64,000 nucleotides of DNA from the NCBI RefSeq assembly GCF_030052815.1, contig NC_079495.1, forward strand, positions 54,476,773 through 54,540,772. The letters run 5' to 3'. How positions within the stretch are numbered: position 1 is the first letter of the stretch; every line of letters begins with the position of its first letter. The notes beneath the pieces were generated by a model. The model worked only from the letters and a program-made list of their open reading frames with translations, was not told where the DNA came from and searched no databases. A program made the translations under genes and the position numbers. The stretch comes from Hevea brasiliensis. Lineage: Eukaryota; Streptophyta; Magnoliopsida; Malpighiales; Euphorbiaceae. Of this stretch, positions 47,821 to 59,389 are shown in pieces.

Positions 47821-49100
47821 ATGGATCCTGCTTCACAAAGAGCAGTTGAGGAAGAGGTGGAGAGTCGCGCTCCACCAAGAGATGAATCTGGAGGCAGGGT
47901 AGAATATGTTCCACCAAAGAATGAGGCACCCGCCCAACCTTAGTTTATGCTATTCCAAAGAAATGACCGAATTCTATCAAGAAATGATGGGGCAATTCCA
48001 CCACCACAACCACATACAACCTCCACCAAAGACTACGTAAATCTCATTTGGAGAAATTGAGGAAGCATAGGGCTGTGGACTTCTTTGGGAAGAGGGAAGA
48101 TGATCCCATGGCCGCAGAGATTTGGTTGGATAGAACCATCAGAGTGCTGAAATTGCTAAATTGCACCCCCGAGCAGAACCTGGTGGGTGCTGTGTCCCTA
48201 CTTCAGGATGATGCATATCAGTAGTGGGACACAGTAACCAGTGAGGTGCAACCTGAACGGATCACCAGGGAATTCTTCCTCACAGAGTTCAGGAAGAAAT
48301 ATATTACCAAAGTGTATTTAAAAGAGTGAAGAAGGGAATTTATCAGTCTGAGACAGAGACAGTTATCAGTGGCTGAGTATGAGTGTGAATTTGTTAGACT
48401 GAGCAGATGTGGGAGGGAGATAGTCCCTACAGAGGCAGAGAGGTACCGAAGGTTTGAAGAAGGGCTCAATGACAACATCAAAGTCATGATCACAGCATTG
48501 GAAATCACAGATTTTGCTAAGCTAGTGGATGCTGCATCAAAAGTGGAAAGGGTCAGAATCAATGAACAAAATAGAAGGGAAAGACAGCAGAAGAGGGGTC
48601 CAGGTCACCCAAAGACATTTTCTCGCCTCCCAAGAAGAAGAGTAAGGGTCCTCCCGCCGTAGTTCAAGACCACCACAGGTCGTGGTCACCTCAGGCCTGC
48701 ACTACGCTCACACCTAGGAGAGGCTAGTCCATACCATCAATGGGCAGCTCTCCAGGGACGATGTTTAGGGGACTAGCCCCCATCTTTGCTTGTCAAGATC
48801 GCCGGCGGCATAATGGGGAATGTTGGCGAGTGATCTGCATGCCATCAGGTGGATCGCAGAACACCGCATCAAGAATTGTCCAAAGAGGACTACCATCGCT
48901 GCTCCAACACAAACCGATGCACCGCCTCCCGCACCACAAAGGGGTAGGAAGCTCAGAAACCCGAGGCACCGGTCCATCATCGAGGCTCGTGATCCGAGCC
49001 AACCGAGAGGCCAGACACTAGAATACCAGCCGTGGCCTATGCCATCGAGCTCAGAGGAGCAAGATGCCCGGATGTCATCAGGTACGCTTTCCTTTACAAC
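47821..49100 (+). pseudogene. TE-H gag, disabled
   Basis: ATG 47821 gives MDPASQRAVEEE. An in-frame TAG at 47941 replaces the CAG seen in TE-B. Frames shift before the gag domain, where LDRTIRVLKLLNC-like sequence is followed by a stop for Gln near 48225 and a TGA near 48328. The stretch 48369-48600 (YECEFVRLSR through KLVDAASKVERVRINEQNRR) is open. The knuckle region (about 48795-48900) is badly scrambled, mainly where TE-B has CTG or CAG. Confidence 0.85.
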
Positions 49101-50895
49101 ACTTCAGACATGCATTGGTGGATCCAGATCCACTCATTCCTACATTTGCATCAAACTACCCATAGAGAGGGGACATTCACTAGACGAGACTGATCAAAAC
49201 AAATTGTTCACAAATCCACTAGGCCACACTGTGTTAGTCTAAAAAGTGTAAAAATGATGTCAGTTGAGGATTAAAGGTTATGAAATCTCGATAGACCTAA
49301 TTGAGTTGCCCTTCCATGAGTTTGACGTGATTTTGGGTGTGGACTGGTTGTCACGCCATTAGGCAATAGTTGATTGCAAATTGAAGAGGATTTCTCCAAA
49401 ACTTTTGAGGGTAATGAGATTATCATAGGGTGAAAGGACGATTTCCATTCAATGTTATCTCAGCCACAGTTGCAAGAAGATTGATGAGAAAAGGCTGTGA
49501 AGCTTACCTAGCACACGTGGTTGATACTAGGCGAGCTAAGCCAAACTTGGATGACATACCCACAGTAAGAGACTTCCTAGATGTATTTCCTGAAAAGTTG
49601 TTGGGTTTACCACCAGAAAGGGAAGTCGAGTTTGCTATTGAGGTAATGCCGGGTACAACACCCATTTCCATTGCTCCTTATAGGATGGCACCCACTGAAT
49701 TGAGGGAATTGAAAACTCAGTTGCAAGAGTTGCTTGATAAGGGGTTCATACGCCCCAGTGTGTCACCATGGGGAGCTCCGGTGCTGTTTGTGAAAAAGAA
49801 GGATGGAACTTTGAGATTGTGTATTGATTACCGGCAGTTGAACAAAGTAATTGTGAAGAACTAATATCCATTGCCTGCACTGATGATCTGTTTGATCAGT
49901 TGAAGGGAGCCGGTGTATTTTCAAAAATTGATCTCAAATCAGGGTATCATCAGTTGAGGGTAAAGGATGCAGATGTGTCAAAAATTGCATTTAGAACCTG
50001 ATATGGGCATTATGAATTTTTAGTGATGCCGTTTTGGTTAACAAATGCACCAGCAGCATTTATGGACCTTATGAACCGTATCTTTCATCCATACTTAGAT
50101 CTGTTTGTAGTGGTCTTTATTGATGATATTATGGTGTATTCCAAGATTAGGAAGAACATGATGAATATTTGAGGATTGTTCTCGCAAACCCTGCAAGAAA
50201 AGGAGTCAGATGCTGTTGTCCAAGTGTGACTTCTGGATGAGTGAAATCTCTTTCCTCGAACACATAGTATCAGCAGAGGGGATTAGAGTAGATCCCAAAA
50301 AGATAGAAGCAGTGATGGAATGGAAGCCTCCCAGAAATACAATTGAGGTCAGAAGTTTCTTAGGGCTACTGGTATTACGTAAGATTTGTGAAGGGGTTCT
50401 CTTATAACCGCTTCCAATGACCAAGTTGTTGCACAAGAATGTGAAATTTGGTCGAACGATAAGTGCCAAGCCGCTTTTGAAAGGTCAAGGTTATGTTGAT
50501 GTACACCAATGTTAACACAACAAAGGTCGTGAAAAGACTTTGTGGTCTACAAAGTGATGCCTCACATAATGGGCTAGGTGTGTATTGATGTAAGAGGGGA
50601 AAGTGGTCACCTATGCTTTCGTGCGCTTAAGGCCACATGAATGTAACTACCCTACTCATGACTCGGAGTTAGCAAAGAATTATATTCAGACCAAGATATG
50701 GAGGCATTATCTATATGGTGAAAAATGCTACATCTATACAGACCATAAAAGTCTAAAATATTTGCCAACCCCGAAGGAGCTCGATCTTAGATAGAGGCGA
50801 TAGATTGAGTTCCTAAAGGACTATGATTGTGTGATAGATTATCATCCTGGGAAGGCAAATGTAGTTGCTGATGCTTTGAGCAGGAAGTCCATCAC
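49101..50895 (+). pseudogene. TE-H protease, reverse transcriptase and RNase H
   Basis: A one-base loss destroys the DPGS active-site frame near 49120-49135. From 49430 to 49864 the frame is open: [61 protein letters not shown], then TAA. RT continues in other frames through [20 protein letters not shown] to FIDDIMVYS (about 50119-50145). RNase H is fragmented (50210-50880): [36 protein letters not shown], with a stop after LDLR (50792). VVADALSRK at about 50859 leads into integrase. Confidence 0.88.
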
Positions 50896-52480
50896 AGCTT
50901 TAAGACCACTAAATACCTATCTGTCCTTAGCTCAAGATGGAGCTATTTTGGATGAGTTGCAAGTGAGGCCAACCTCACACAAAGAAATACAAGATGGGCA
51001 GAAAGCAGATGAAAAACTAATGGCCATTGTGGGAAAAATTCCTGAGGGGAAGAAAACTGAATATGAGGTGAAAACAGATTGGTGTCTGTACTACAGAGGA
51101 AGAGTGTGTGTACCAGATGATGGGGAATTGAAGACTAGTATTCTAAAAGAAGCACACACTAGTGTTTATGCTATGCACCCGGGAAGCACAAAAATGTATA
51201 ATGATTTGAAGCCTCATTATTGGTGGCCTAGTATAAAGAGGGATATAGCTGACTATGTGACTAAGTGTTTGACATGTTAGCAAGTTAAAGCAAGACATCA
51301 AGTTCCATCAGGATTACTACAGCCTATAAACATACTTGAATGGAAATGGGACCGGGTCACTATGGATTTTGTTAGTGGTCTACCTCTCACCCAAAGGAAG
51401 CATGATGCAGTATGGGTGATAGTGGATAGATTGACGAAGTCAGCACATTTTCTGCCAGTTAGGACTGACTACTCATTAGAGAAGCTAGCAGAATTGTATA
51501 TCAGTGAGATAGTTAGACTGCATAGAATCCCACTTTTCATCATATCTGACCGAGACCCAAGGTTTACATCGAGATTCTGGAAAAAGTTGCAAGAAGCCTT
51601 AGGCACACAACTTCGTTTTAGCATGGCTTTTCATCCCCAGACGGATGGACAGTCAGAATGAGTAATCCAGGCAAACCTAAGAACTAATTGAATTTTCGTA
51701 ATTAATAAAGTGAAATGATAGTAACAATGTGAATTATGTGATAGATTCTGGAGGATATGCTAAGGAGTTGTGTCATTGAGTTTGAGGGGAGTTGGGATAG
51801 ATATCTCCCACTGGCAGAGTTCGCATATAACAATAGCTACCAAGCTAGCATTCAAATGGCTCCGTATGAAGCACTGTATGGTAGGAAATGTAGAAACCCA
51901 GTGTGTTGGACTGAATTGAGCGAAGATAAGCTGGTAGGACTAGACCTGGTGAAACAGACTGAGGAGAAAGTGAAGATAATCAAAGCTAACCTGAAGGTTG
52001 CCTCAGATAGACAAAAATCATATGCCGACTTGAAGGGAAAAGAGATAGAGTATGCAGCAGATAAAGTGTTTCTCAAAGTCTCACCGTGGAAGAAAGTATC
52101 GAGATTTGGGAGAAAGGGTAAGTTAAGCCCTAGGTTCATTGGCCCATATGAAGTCACCGAACGTGGGGACCAAAGTGGCCTCATCACCTAGCTTTACGAC
52201 TACTACCATCGGATAAAATTCATAATGTATTCCATGTTTCCATGTCGAGAAGATATCGCCGCACCTTCACATGTCATTTCCATGGAAGAGATTGAAATCC
52301 AATCGAACTTGACATATACAGAAGAACCTATATAGATACTAGCTTAGTAAGTGAAGGAACTGAGAAATAAACAAATTTCACTGTTTAAAGTGCTTTGGAG
52401 GAACCACAACACTGAATAGGCAACTTGGGAAAGTGAAGAGATAATGAAGCAACAGTTCCCTCAACTGTTTACATTAGGTA
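50896..52480 (+). pseudogene. TE-H integrase with chromodomain
   Basis: The linker and H2C2 finger (EAHTSVYAMHPGSTKMYNDL, then YVTKCLTC and a stop) end at 51280. The core runs from [10 protein letters not shown] (51362) through [20 protein letters not shown] to FHPQTDGQSE. A TGA replaces Arg at 51659, and a 74-bp insert then separates VIQ from ILE, which resumes at 51745 as LEDMLRSCVIEFEGSWD. FIGPYEV (GPY/F module) lies near 52135. The chromodomain (PI*ILA, VKELRNKQI, KVLWRNHNTE, ATWESEE, QQFPQLF) lies at about 52320-52475 with two stops. Both visible catalytic Asp and the Glu are present. Confidence 0.9.
51671..51744 (+). other. Intron-like 74-bp insert in TE-H integrase
   Basis: AT-rich sequence lies exactly between codons CAG and ATT of VIQ|ILE. 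It begins GCAAAC after CAG and ends GATAG before ATT, so it has GC...AG ends and phase 0. The length, 74 bp, is not a multiple of three and contains stops. Removing it restores the family alignment. TE-A, TE-C and TE-I have no insert here; TE-B ends before this point. Confidence 0.6.
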
Positions 52481-52504
52481 AATTTCGAGGACGAATTTTT
52501 TATT

Positions 52505-52517
52505 AGAGGGGAAGAGT
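52505..52517 (+). other. TE-H polypurine tract
   Basis: AGAGGGGAAGAGT lies directly before the 3' LTR start. Confidence 0.85.
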
Positions 52518-55500
52518 TATAACATCCTCATTTTAGCTAGTCCGTACAGTCTACTGTTTCGGTGATCAATGTCGGTCCGGACAGCTATAACATCTGAAAA
52601 AATATTTAAACTAAAGTGAAGAACCATAATTAATTCAAATATTAATAGGAAAAATTTAGGAAAAATTTTAGAAATAAAATACAACCAAGTTAAATGAGCC
52701 GGTGCCCTAACGATGGGTAACCTAGTGAGAAGTTATGTTTCACAACTAGGAGCCCTAGACCCGGGGAAAATTATAAAATAATTATTAGGACTCCAGAGAA
52801 GGGTTATTGAGGTTCTCATGGCATTAGAATGCCAAGAAAATATTTAGAAAAACTTTCAATCTAAGATAGACTATTTTGGCCCATTAAGCCAAACGGAGGG
52901 CATTTTGGTCATTTCGTCTTCAGAGATGATTTTTGGCCAACTTGTCCAGTTAAATAAATAACTTATATAACATGAAATATGAATAAATGTTGTTAAAAAT
53001 TTAATTGAAATTAATTAGACAAGAAATGGAAAGAAAAGGAAAGAAAATGACATTATGACATCGTAATGATGTCATTAAAGTTCTCCCAATCTATCCCATA
53101 TGGACACATGGCATAACTTTAGTTAAAATAGACTTAATGGGCTGGAAATGGAAGAAAATCAGAATTCTCTCCTTCTTCATTTCCTTGTCAGAAACCATTC
53201 CTTCCCTAACCTCCATGAACAAGCTTTTTCAAGCTTGATTTTCCTAGCTTCCACACCATAAAAGCTCTTGTTGTCTTCACAAAAAATTCACCCTACACCT
53301 TGAGGAAGCTTTCGGCAGCAAAATTTTGAAGAAAAACTGAAGTTTTGCAAGACCCAAACTTAGTTCCAAAGAGGTTAGTGACCAATCCTTGCTTTCTTTT
53401 TGAAATGCATGTTTAGGGACAAAAATTGAGCTAGAAAATGAGAGAAACTTAAATAAAATTGATGATTATGTAAATCTCCATTTTCAGTAGCTATGTGAAG
53501 GGTAGGGTTTTGAATATTTTCCATGAATAAATTTGGTATTGTGGCTGCCCATAACACCAACCTATTGTTTAGAATGGTGAAAGGTAAGTGAATGCATGAA
53601 TTGAGATGGAATGGGTTAGGGTTTAGGTATAAAATGGAGACTTTGATCATATAATGGTTAAAGTGAGTTTTAATGGTCAATTAGTGACCATTTAGTTCTG
53701 TTTAAACCAAAAATGAAGTGTGTTGAGTGGTGGAGTTTGGGTTTGGTGTGGCTGCCCAAGGTGACCTGCAGAATTGGACATGAGTCCAGCAGGTTTGGGC
53801 AGCCATAACTTGAATTTTAGAGGTTCAATTGGTGCAAGGCCAATTGGAAATGAAACTAGACACATAATGGCACAAATTTGGTGAAGAAACCATGCCCATA
53901 AAACCAAACCAAGTGGACCAAAAGCTTGCTCTAATCCGGGTGACCTGCAGTCTATTTCTGCAGAATGACCAAATGAATAGTATTTGGTCATTTGGCCATA
54001 ACTCAGTGTAGAATGGTCCAATTGACCTGAAATTTTACCAGCAATAAGCTGAGATATAAAACAACAACTTTCATGAAGAAACCTAACCCAAATTATGACC
54101 AGAACCTATCCAACAAGTGAGTTGCAGTCACTGCTCATCAGACCGTAGAAATGGTCACCCGTAAAATTTCAATCCGGCCAGTTGTGGTTTTTGGCCCATA
54201 ACTTGAGCTAAAAAACGCCAAATGGAGTGATTCAAAAAAGGAAATTCAACTATACAAAATGAGGAACAAATTACATGTTGATCATTTTGCCAAATTCCCA
54301 CTGTAAAACTGACTAATGGAATAGTAAACATTAAGTATGAAAACTGAAAATTTTGCTTAATTAACATTAAGCTTAGAAATGGTATTGGCAACCAATACCA
54401 ACAAATTTTGAATGCAAAATGTGGTATGTTGGGAGTATTAAAACCAATGTACCTATTTTCTATGCAAAAGTCAACATTTTGGTTGACTAATGAAGTGAAT
54501 AGTAACACCAAAACTTGAAATTCAAAAAATATAAAACTCAAAAGTGTAAAATGCCCTAGTATACCTTACAAGATTGGTTTGGATAGCTTGGCATGCCAAT
54601 AGGGTTCTGTTAGCAGTACTGCATATGGCTTAATGCCATTCTGTGTTTCATGGCTCCCATGCCATTCTGTGACATAATAGCGTTTGGCTAAGTTATTTGA
54701 GTTGATATACTTCGATTTTAACCCTAATAATTATTACAGCTTATTAGTCGCTCATGCACACCGGAGACACAGCAGACCGATGGTGTGATGGTCCGAGGTA
54801 CTTAGTACCAAGGCGCTACCCGCTTATCCAAATCTAGTCAACTAGTATGGGTTACTCGGCAATGATAATAAACCTTATTAAATTTTAAGTGAATAATACT
54901 ACAAATAATACCGTAAATTAAGTCTACCTAAAAATGAAATCATACATTCTCGCATAATTATTTTATTCTATTTTATTTTATTTTATATTGTCACCAAGAA
55001 GGTAATTGCTTAGCGTATGGCTTTGCCGCACGCAGTATCGAGACCTAACCGGGAGCCCAGCAGACATCGACGGTAAGTTTTCCAGAGTCGCTCGGGTCCA
55101 GAGTCACCTCACATCCGCATCGCATATGGTAGGACATTAAGACTATAGGTGGCCCTTTTGTATTTTGAATTTTATATTAGTTTGGATTGTAACTATAAAC
55201 TCCTTTAATTATGTATTAATGTAAATATATTAAATTTCATATTATTTAGGTTTTCTGCATTATGTATGTTAAAAAAAATGAAATGTTGAGAATTATTTGT
55301 TAATATGCTTCAAATGATGAAGTGAATGTAAAAGTTTTGAAAATAGTATTGTGATTTGAGACTAAGATTTTGAGATTGACTTGAATGTGTATAATGGAGT
55401 TTGGATTTGGAAACTATTTTAGAAGTGTTTTTAAATAGGTTCAGAAGAACTGTTTTTCCACTTGCAAGACTCACGATTTTCTATAAAATTTATGATAAAT

Positions 55501-55627
55501 TCGTAATTATCCAAATTGAAAATAAATGAATTATAAAGGGATAAATTGTAATAGAAATATAAATTGGTGCTCCAAGACACCGAGTGGCATAACTTACTCG
55601 CCACACTATAGACGGTAAGGTGTCACA
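52518..55627 (+). repeat. TE-H 3' LTR (3110 bp)
   Basis: It starts TATAACATCC (TG mutated to TA) and ends GGTGTCACA at 55627. It keeps a segment of about 100 bp near 52665-52765 that is absent from the TE-B LTR and resembles the conserved block of family-1 LTRs. The TATA box of TE-B is not preserved. The stretch 54740-55090 is scrambled relative to 46790-47150. Confidence 0.88.
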
Positions 55628-57890
55628 CTTTCAGTGCTCATTTAAACTGTCTCTAAGGATAAAGTTTAATAATTAATTTATCGAACTCTATTATATCCTT
55701 AGTCAACCTAAGATGTCGACCCTCGATGCATGCTAGGTGAATTAGGTTTTAATGTTACCAGTATGTCATATTTGTAGCCTTTTAGGGTTGGTACATGTTA
55801 CCAAATTCATTTCCATGTATATTGCGTTTTGTTGCAATTTTTCGAATTCCAGTATACTAATTTGACCTAGCCGGACGACCTAGTTCCCTCAGTTTTTGGG
55901 TTTCGGTCAAAACTAAAAACTTTTAGATCTATGACTTATTGCACGCGGGGAAAATTTCAAGTCATCTGAGTTTAGTAGACCAATTTATGGTCATTTTACT
56001 ATTGCTGGTCAGAATGTACCAAAATTGGTCAATTTAGGTCATTTTAGGTCACTTTTGGTTCGGCCAGTTTTTGGACTGGAACTTGTGCAAGCTATTTGAC
56101 TTGCTTGTGGTCATTTCTGGGCTTTGGTGTCTTCATAAGACTTGTAGAACTATTCATGGTAAAAATTTCAGATCAATTGGACCTGTTTTGAGTGAGTTAT
56201 GGCCAAAATACTAACTGCTGCCCAATTGGGCAATTTTCAGGCCTTAAATGCACTAATCCGGATTTGGTCATTTTTCAAGTTACCTTCCATGCAGAATTTT
56301 GGTAAGCTTCCTTCATGAAAGTTGACGCTTTTTGTGCCTAGTTTCACCTCCAATTGGTCTCATACCAATTGGAGCCACACACTTAAGGTTCTAGGCCAAA
56401 TTACACACTGCCCTATTGCACATTGTCCATCACTCAATCAAAGGACACTTTTAACACTTACCAAGTTGCACATTCATGCCATTTCTGTTTTGTACCATAA
56501 CCTAAACACATTTCACAACACATTTTTGGTCACTTTGGCAGCTTATAACCACACTCAATATGCACCTTATAGTATAGAATTTACCAAGTCCAATTTACAC
56601 ACTATTTAACTACATAATATGGCTCATTTACATGTCCACATTCAAACCTTTATACATATACACAAGCTGCCACAACAAGTACCATAATTCAACCATACAA
56701 TTCCATAAACCAAACTATGAAATAACATTTTTTTGGTTCACAATTCAAGCTGCCGATTCATACCTCTCCTTGAATAAATTTCCAAGCTTCCAAAATCAAG
56801 TGTACATTAACAAATACTTAGTATACATCACCCAATTTATTCCTACACATAAACACTTCATCAACACTTTAATCTACCATTTACATCAAGGATAATCTGC
56901 CCTTAAGGAGTTTCCATGGCTGCCAAAAATACACATCTCCCTTTAAACATCAAACTCCAAAAATCTCTCCACAATTTAAGTACCCATAACATCCACACAA
57001 ACTTTAATGAAGCAAGCATAAAAAATACCTACTTACCACTTTAGAAACTCTTCAAAACCTCTCCAAAACTTGGTCTTCTTGTTGCTTATCTACTGCCCAA
57101 GGTGTATGGACAACTTTTAATGAAGGGAAGTGCAAAGAAAGAAGCTTAGATCAAGCTCGCATGAAGCTTTCAAGTGGACGGCAATAGAGGTTCTCTCAAG
57201 ACCACTTTCGGCTGGTTCTTTGGGAGCTTGAGGAAGATGATGAAATCTATCCAAAATGAAGAGTAAGTGGTCCACTTAGGTGAGTGAGTGGAGCACTAAG
57301 TTAGATTTAATGTTTATTTAATCATAACTCTCCTTATTCCCACATTAAGCTCCTAACTTTAGCTATTTATATAAGGTACCACCAATTTAATTTTTCATGA
57401 CATTTTCTAAGTATAATATCATTTATTTTTTAATGGACATTTAGGTCAAAAGATAACTCAGAGTGTTAAATGACCACAATGCCCCTGTTCGAGTTGCATT
57501 CCCGATTTTTTGATAACACCGAGTTTTGTCGTTTTCTCGATTTCTCACTTTTCTTTGTACTAATTAATTAATTTTTCTTTGATTTTTATAATGGTATTTA
57601 TACTTCAATAGACATTTATTTAAGTCCTAAAAATATTTTCCAGGGTTCCCCGTGATCCAGGGCTAGTCAACAGTACACGCCGCGACTTCCCGGTGTGGTT
57701 ACCCATCGCTAGGGTTCTCACTGCTTAACTTGGTTACATTTCATTGCTATTATTTTTCCTTTATTTTTCTTGTATTTCATTATTTTATGTCTCTCACTCT
57801 TATCTAAGTGTAGTTTTAGGTATCCTAGCCGCCCGCATAATGCCGGTCACTAGAACAATAGAACGTGACCGCCAACATAGGGTTGTTACA
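55628..57890 (-). repeat. TE-I 3' LTR, partial
   Basis: It starts inside the LTR at a point equivalent to 7314 in TE-A, directly after the end of TE-H, and ends GGTTGTTACA at 57890. About 1425 bp of the LTR lies on the other side of TE-H and is not in the window. CTTTC at 55628-55632 would be the right target duplication of TE-H. ORFs at 56322-56895 match non-coding LTR in TE-A. Confidence 0.9.
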
Positions 57891-57902
57891 ATTCTCCCCT
57901 TT
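57891..57902 (-). other. TE-I polypurine tract
   Basis: The minus strand reads AAAGGGGAGAAT before LTR TGTAACA, two Gs shorter than in TE-A. Confidence 0.85.
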
Positions 57903-57932
57903 AAAATAAATATCGTCTGAAATTTTACCGCA

Positions 57933-59328
57933 TTAGCCTCAATAGCCGTGGGTGCTGTCTCTCATATCCTCTTCACGCTCCCAAGTAGCTTCCTCGCCCG
58001 AATGATGGTTCCACAAAGACTTTAACTAGGTGTATCTGCTTGTTCTCAACCGCTTCACCTCATATGCCGTAATTTCTATGGGTTCTTCCTCATATGAGAG
58101 GTTTGGATTTACCTCAATCTTTTCAACCGATAGTATATGAGATGGGTCAGTCTCAGAACTCCTTAACATGGACACATGGAAGACACTGTGTATCCTTTTT
58201 AGCTCTGGAGGTAATGCCAACTGATATACCAAAGGACCCACTCTTTCCAGAACCTCATATGGTCCGATGAAATGAGGACTCAGTTTTCCCTTTCTGCCAA
58301 ATCTCATTATCCTCTTCCAAGGAGAAACTTTGAGGAATACCTTATCACCCACTGCATATTCAATATCTCTTCTCTTCATATCAACACAGGACTTCTGACG
58401 GTCTGATGCAAACTTTGAGTCTATCTCTCTCGATCAATCTGATCTTTTCCTCTGTTTGCTGAACAATTTCTAGCCCAATCATCTTTCTTTCACCAATTTC
58501 ATCCCAACATAAGGGAGTTTTGCACTTTCTGCCATACAAGGCTTCATATGGAGGCATCCCAATGCTTGATTGGTAGCTATTGTTATAAGTAAACTCAATC
58601 AAAGGCAAGTGTGTATCCCAACTACCTTCAAACTCAATCACACAAGCCCGTAGCATATCCTCTAATATCTGAATAACCCTCTCGACATTAGCCATCCGCT
58701 TATGTGGAATGTCAGGCCGGGTTCAATCCAGCCTCCTAGGGCTCTCAGAGACTACCCTAATCTAGAAGTGAACCTAGGATCTCTCATAGATACAATTGAT
58801 ATTGGCACTCCATGCGCTTTACAATCTCATATATGTACAACCGCCAATCTTTCCGTGCTATAGTCCATCTAAATCGGCAAAGTGAGCAGACTTGGTCACC
58901 ACAACTATAACCCATACCGCATCATGACTATTATGTGTCCTCAAGTCCCGAATAAAATCCATAGTTATCCGCTCCCATTTCCACTGCATCGCAAAGGATG
59001 TAACAAACCACTGAACTTGATGTTCCGCTTTACTTGCCGGCTGTTAGGCATTTGGAATCCCTCTCCATACCCATCCACCAAGAATGCTTTTTCACTTCTC
59101 AGACATTTTAGTTCCACCAGGGTGCATAGCAAAAGGAGACTCATGTGCTTCCTTCATAATGATCCGTCTCAATTCCACATCATTAGGAACGCACATTCTG
59201 CCCTGATGTAGCAATAAACCATAATCTCTCATAGAAAATTCAGGTTTCTTGTTCTGCTGGACTTCTTTCAGTAGCTTCTGATATTTATCATCACTCTGAG
59301 TAGCCATTCTGATCTGATCAATCAACAC
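57933..59328 (-). pseudogene. TE-I integrase with chromodomain, disabled
   Basis: The same domains as TE-A: zinc-finger start EAHESPFAMH (to about 59105), core, FIGPYEVLERVG (about 58275-58235) and chromodomain (EEPIEITAYEVKRLR, then frameshifted). It shares TE-A's stops around MDY and QTDG and the shortened zinc finger. It also has many private changes between 58680 and 59100 and between 57905 and 58080, mostly where TE-A has CTG or CAG. The segment 58695-58381 is open and matches TE-A closely. Confidence 0.88.
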
Positions 59329-59389
59329 TGGCTATACATGCCATGCAACTACTGTCTGTCCCTCATCATTAATCTCTAAACTGGCATGT

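Larger units (their letters stand above)
45414..55627 (+). mobile_element. TE-H: family-2 chromovirus, nearly complete
   Basis: A plus-strand element: partial 5' LTR (45414-47692), primer site, gag, protease, RT, RNase H, integrase with chromodomain, polypurine tract and a 3110-bp 3' LTR (52518-55627). It is the fullest copy of the TE-B family in the window. Its 5' LTR lacks about the first 740 bp because LTR tail G abuts it. On the right it ends inside the TE-I LTR, at a point matching 7314 of the TE-A LTR, so TE-H inserted into TE-I. Stops, frameshifts and a 74-bp intron-like insert interrupt gag-pol. Confidence 0.9.
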
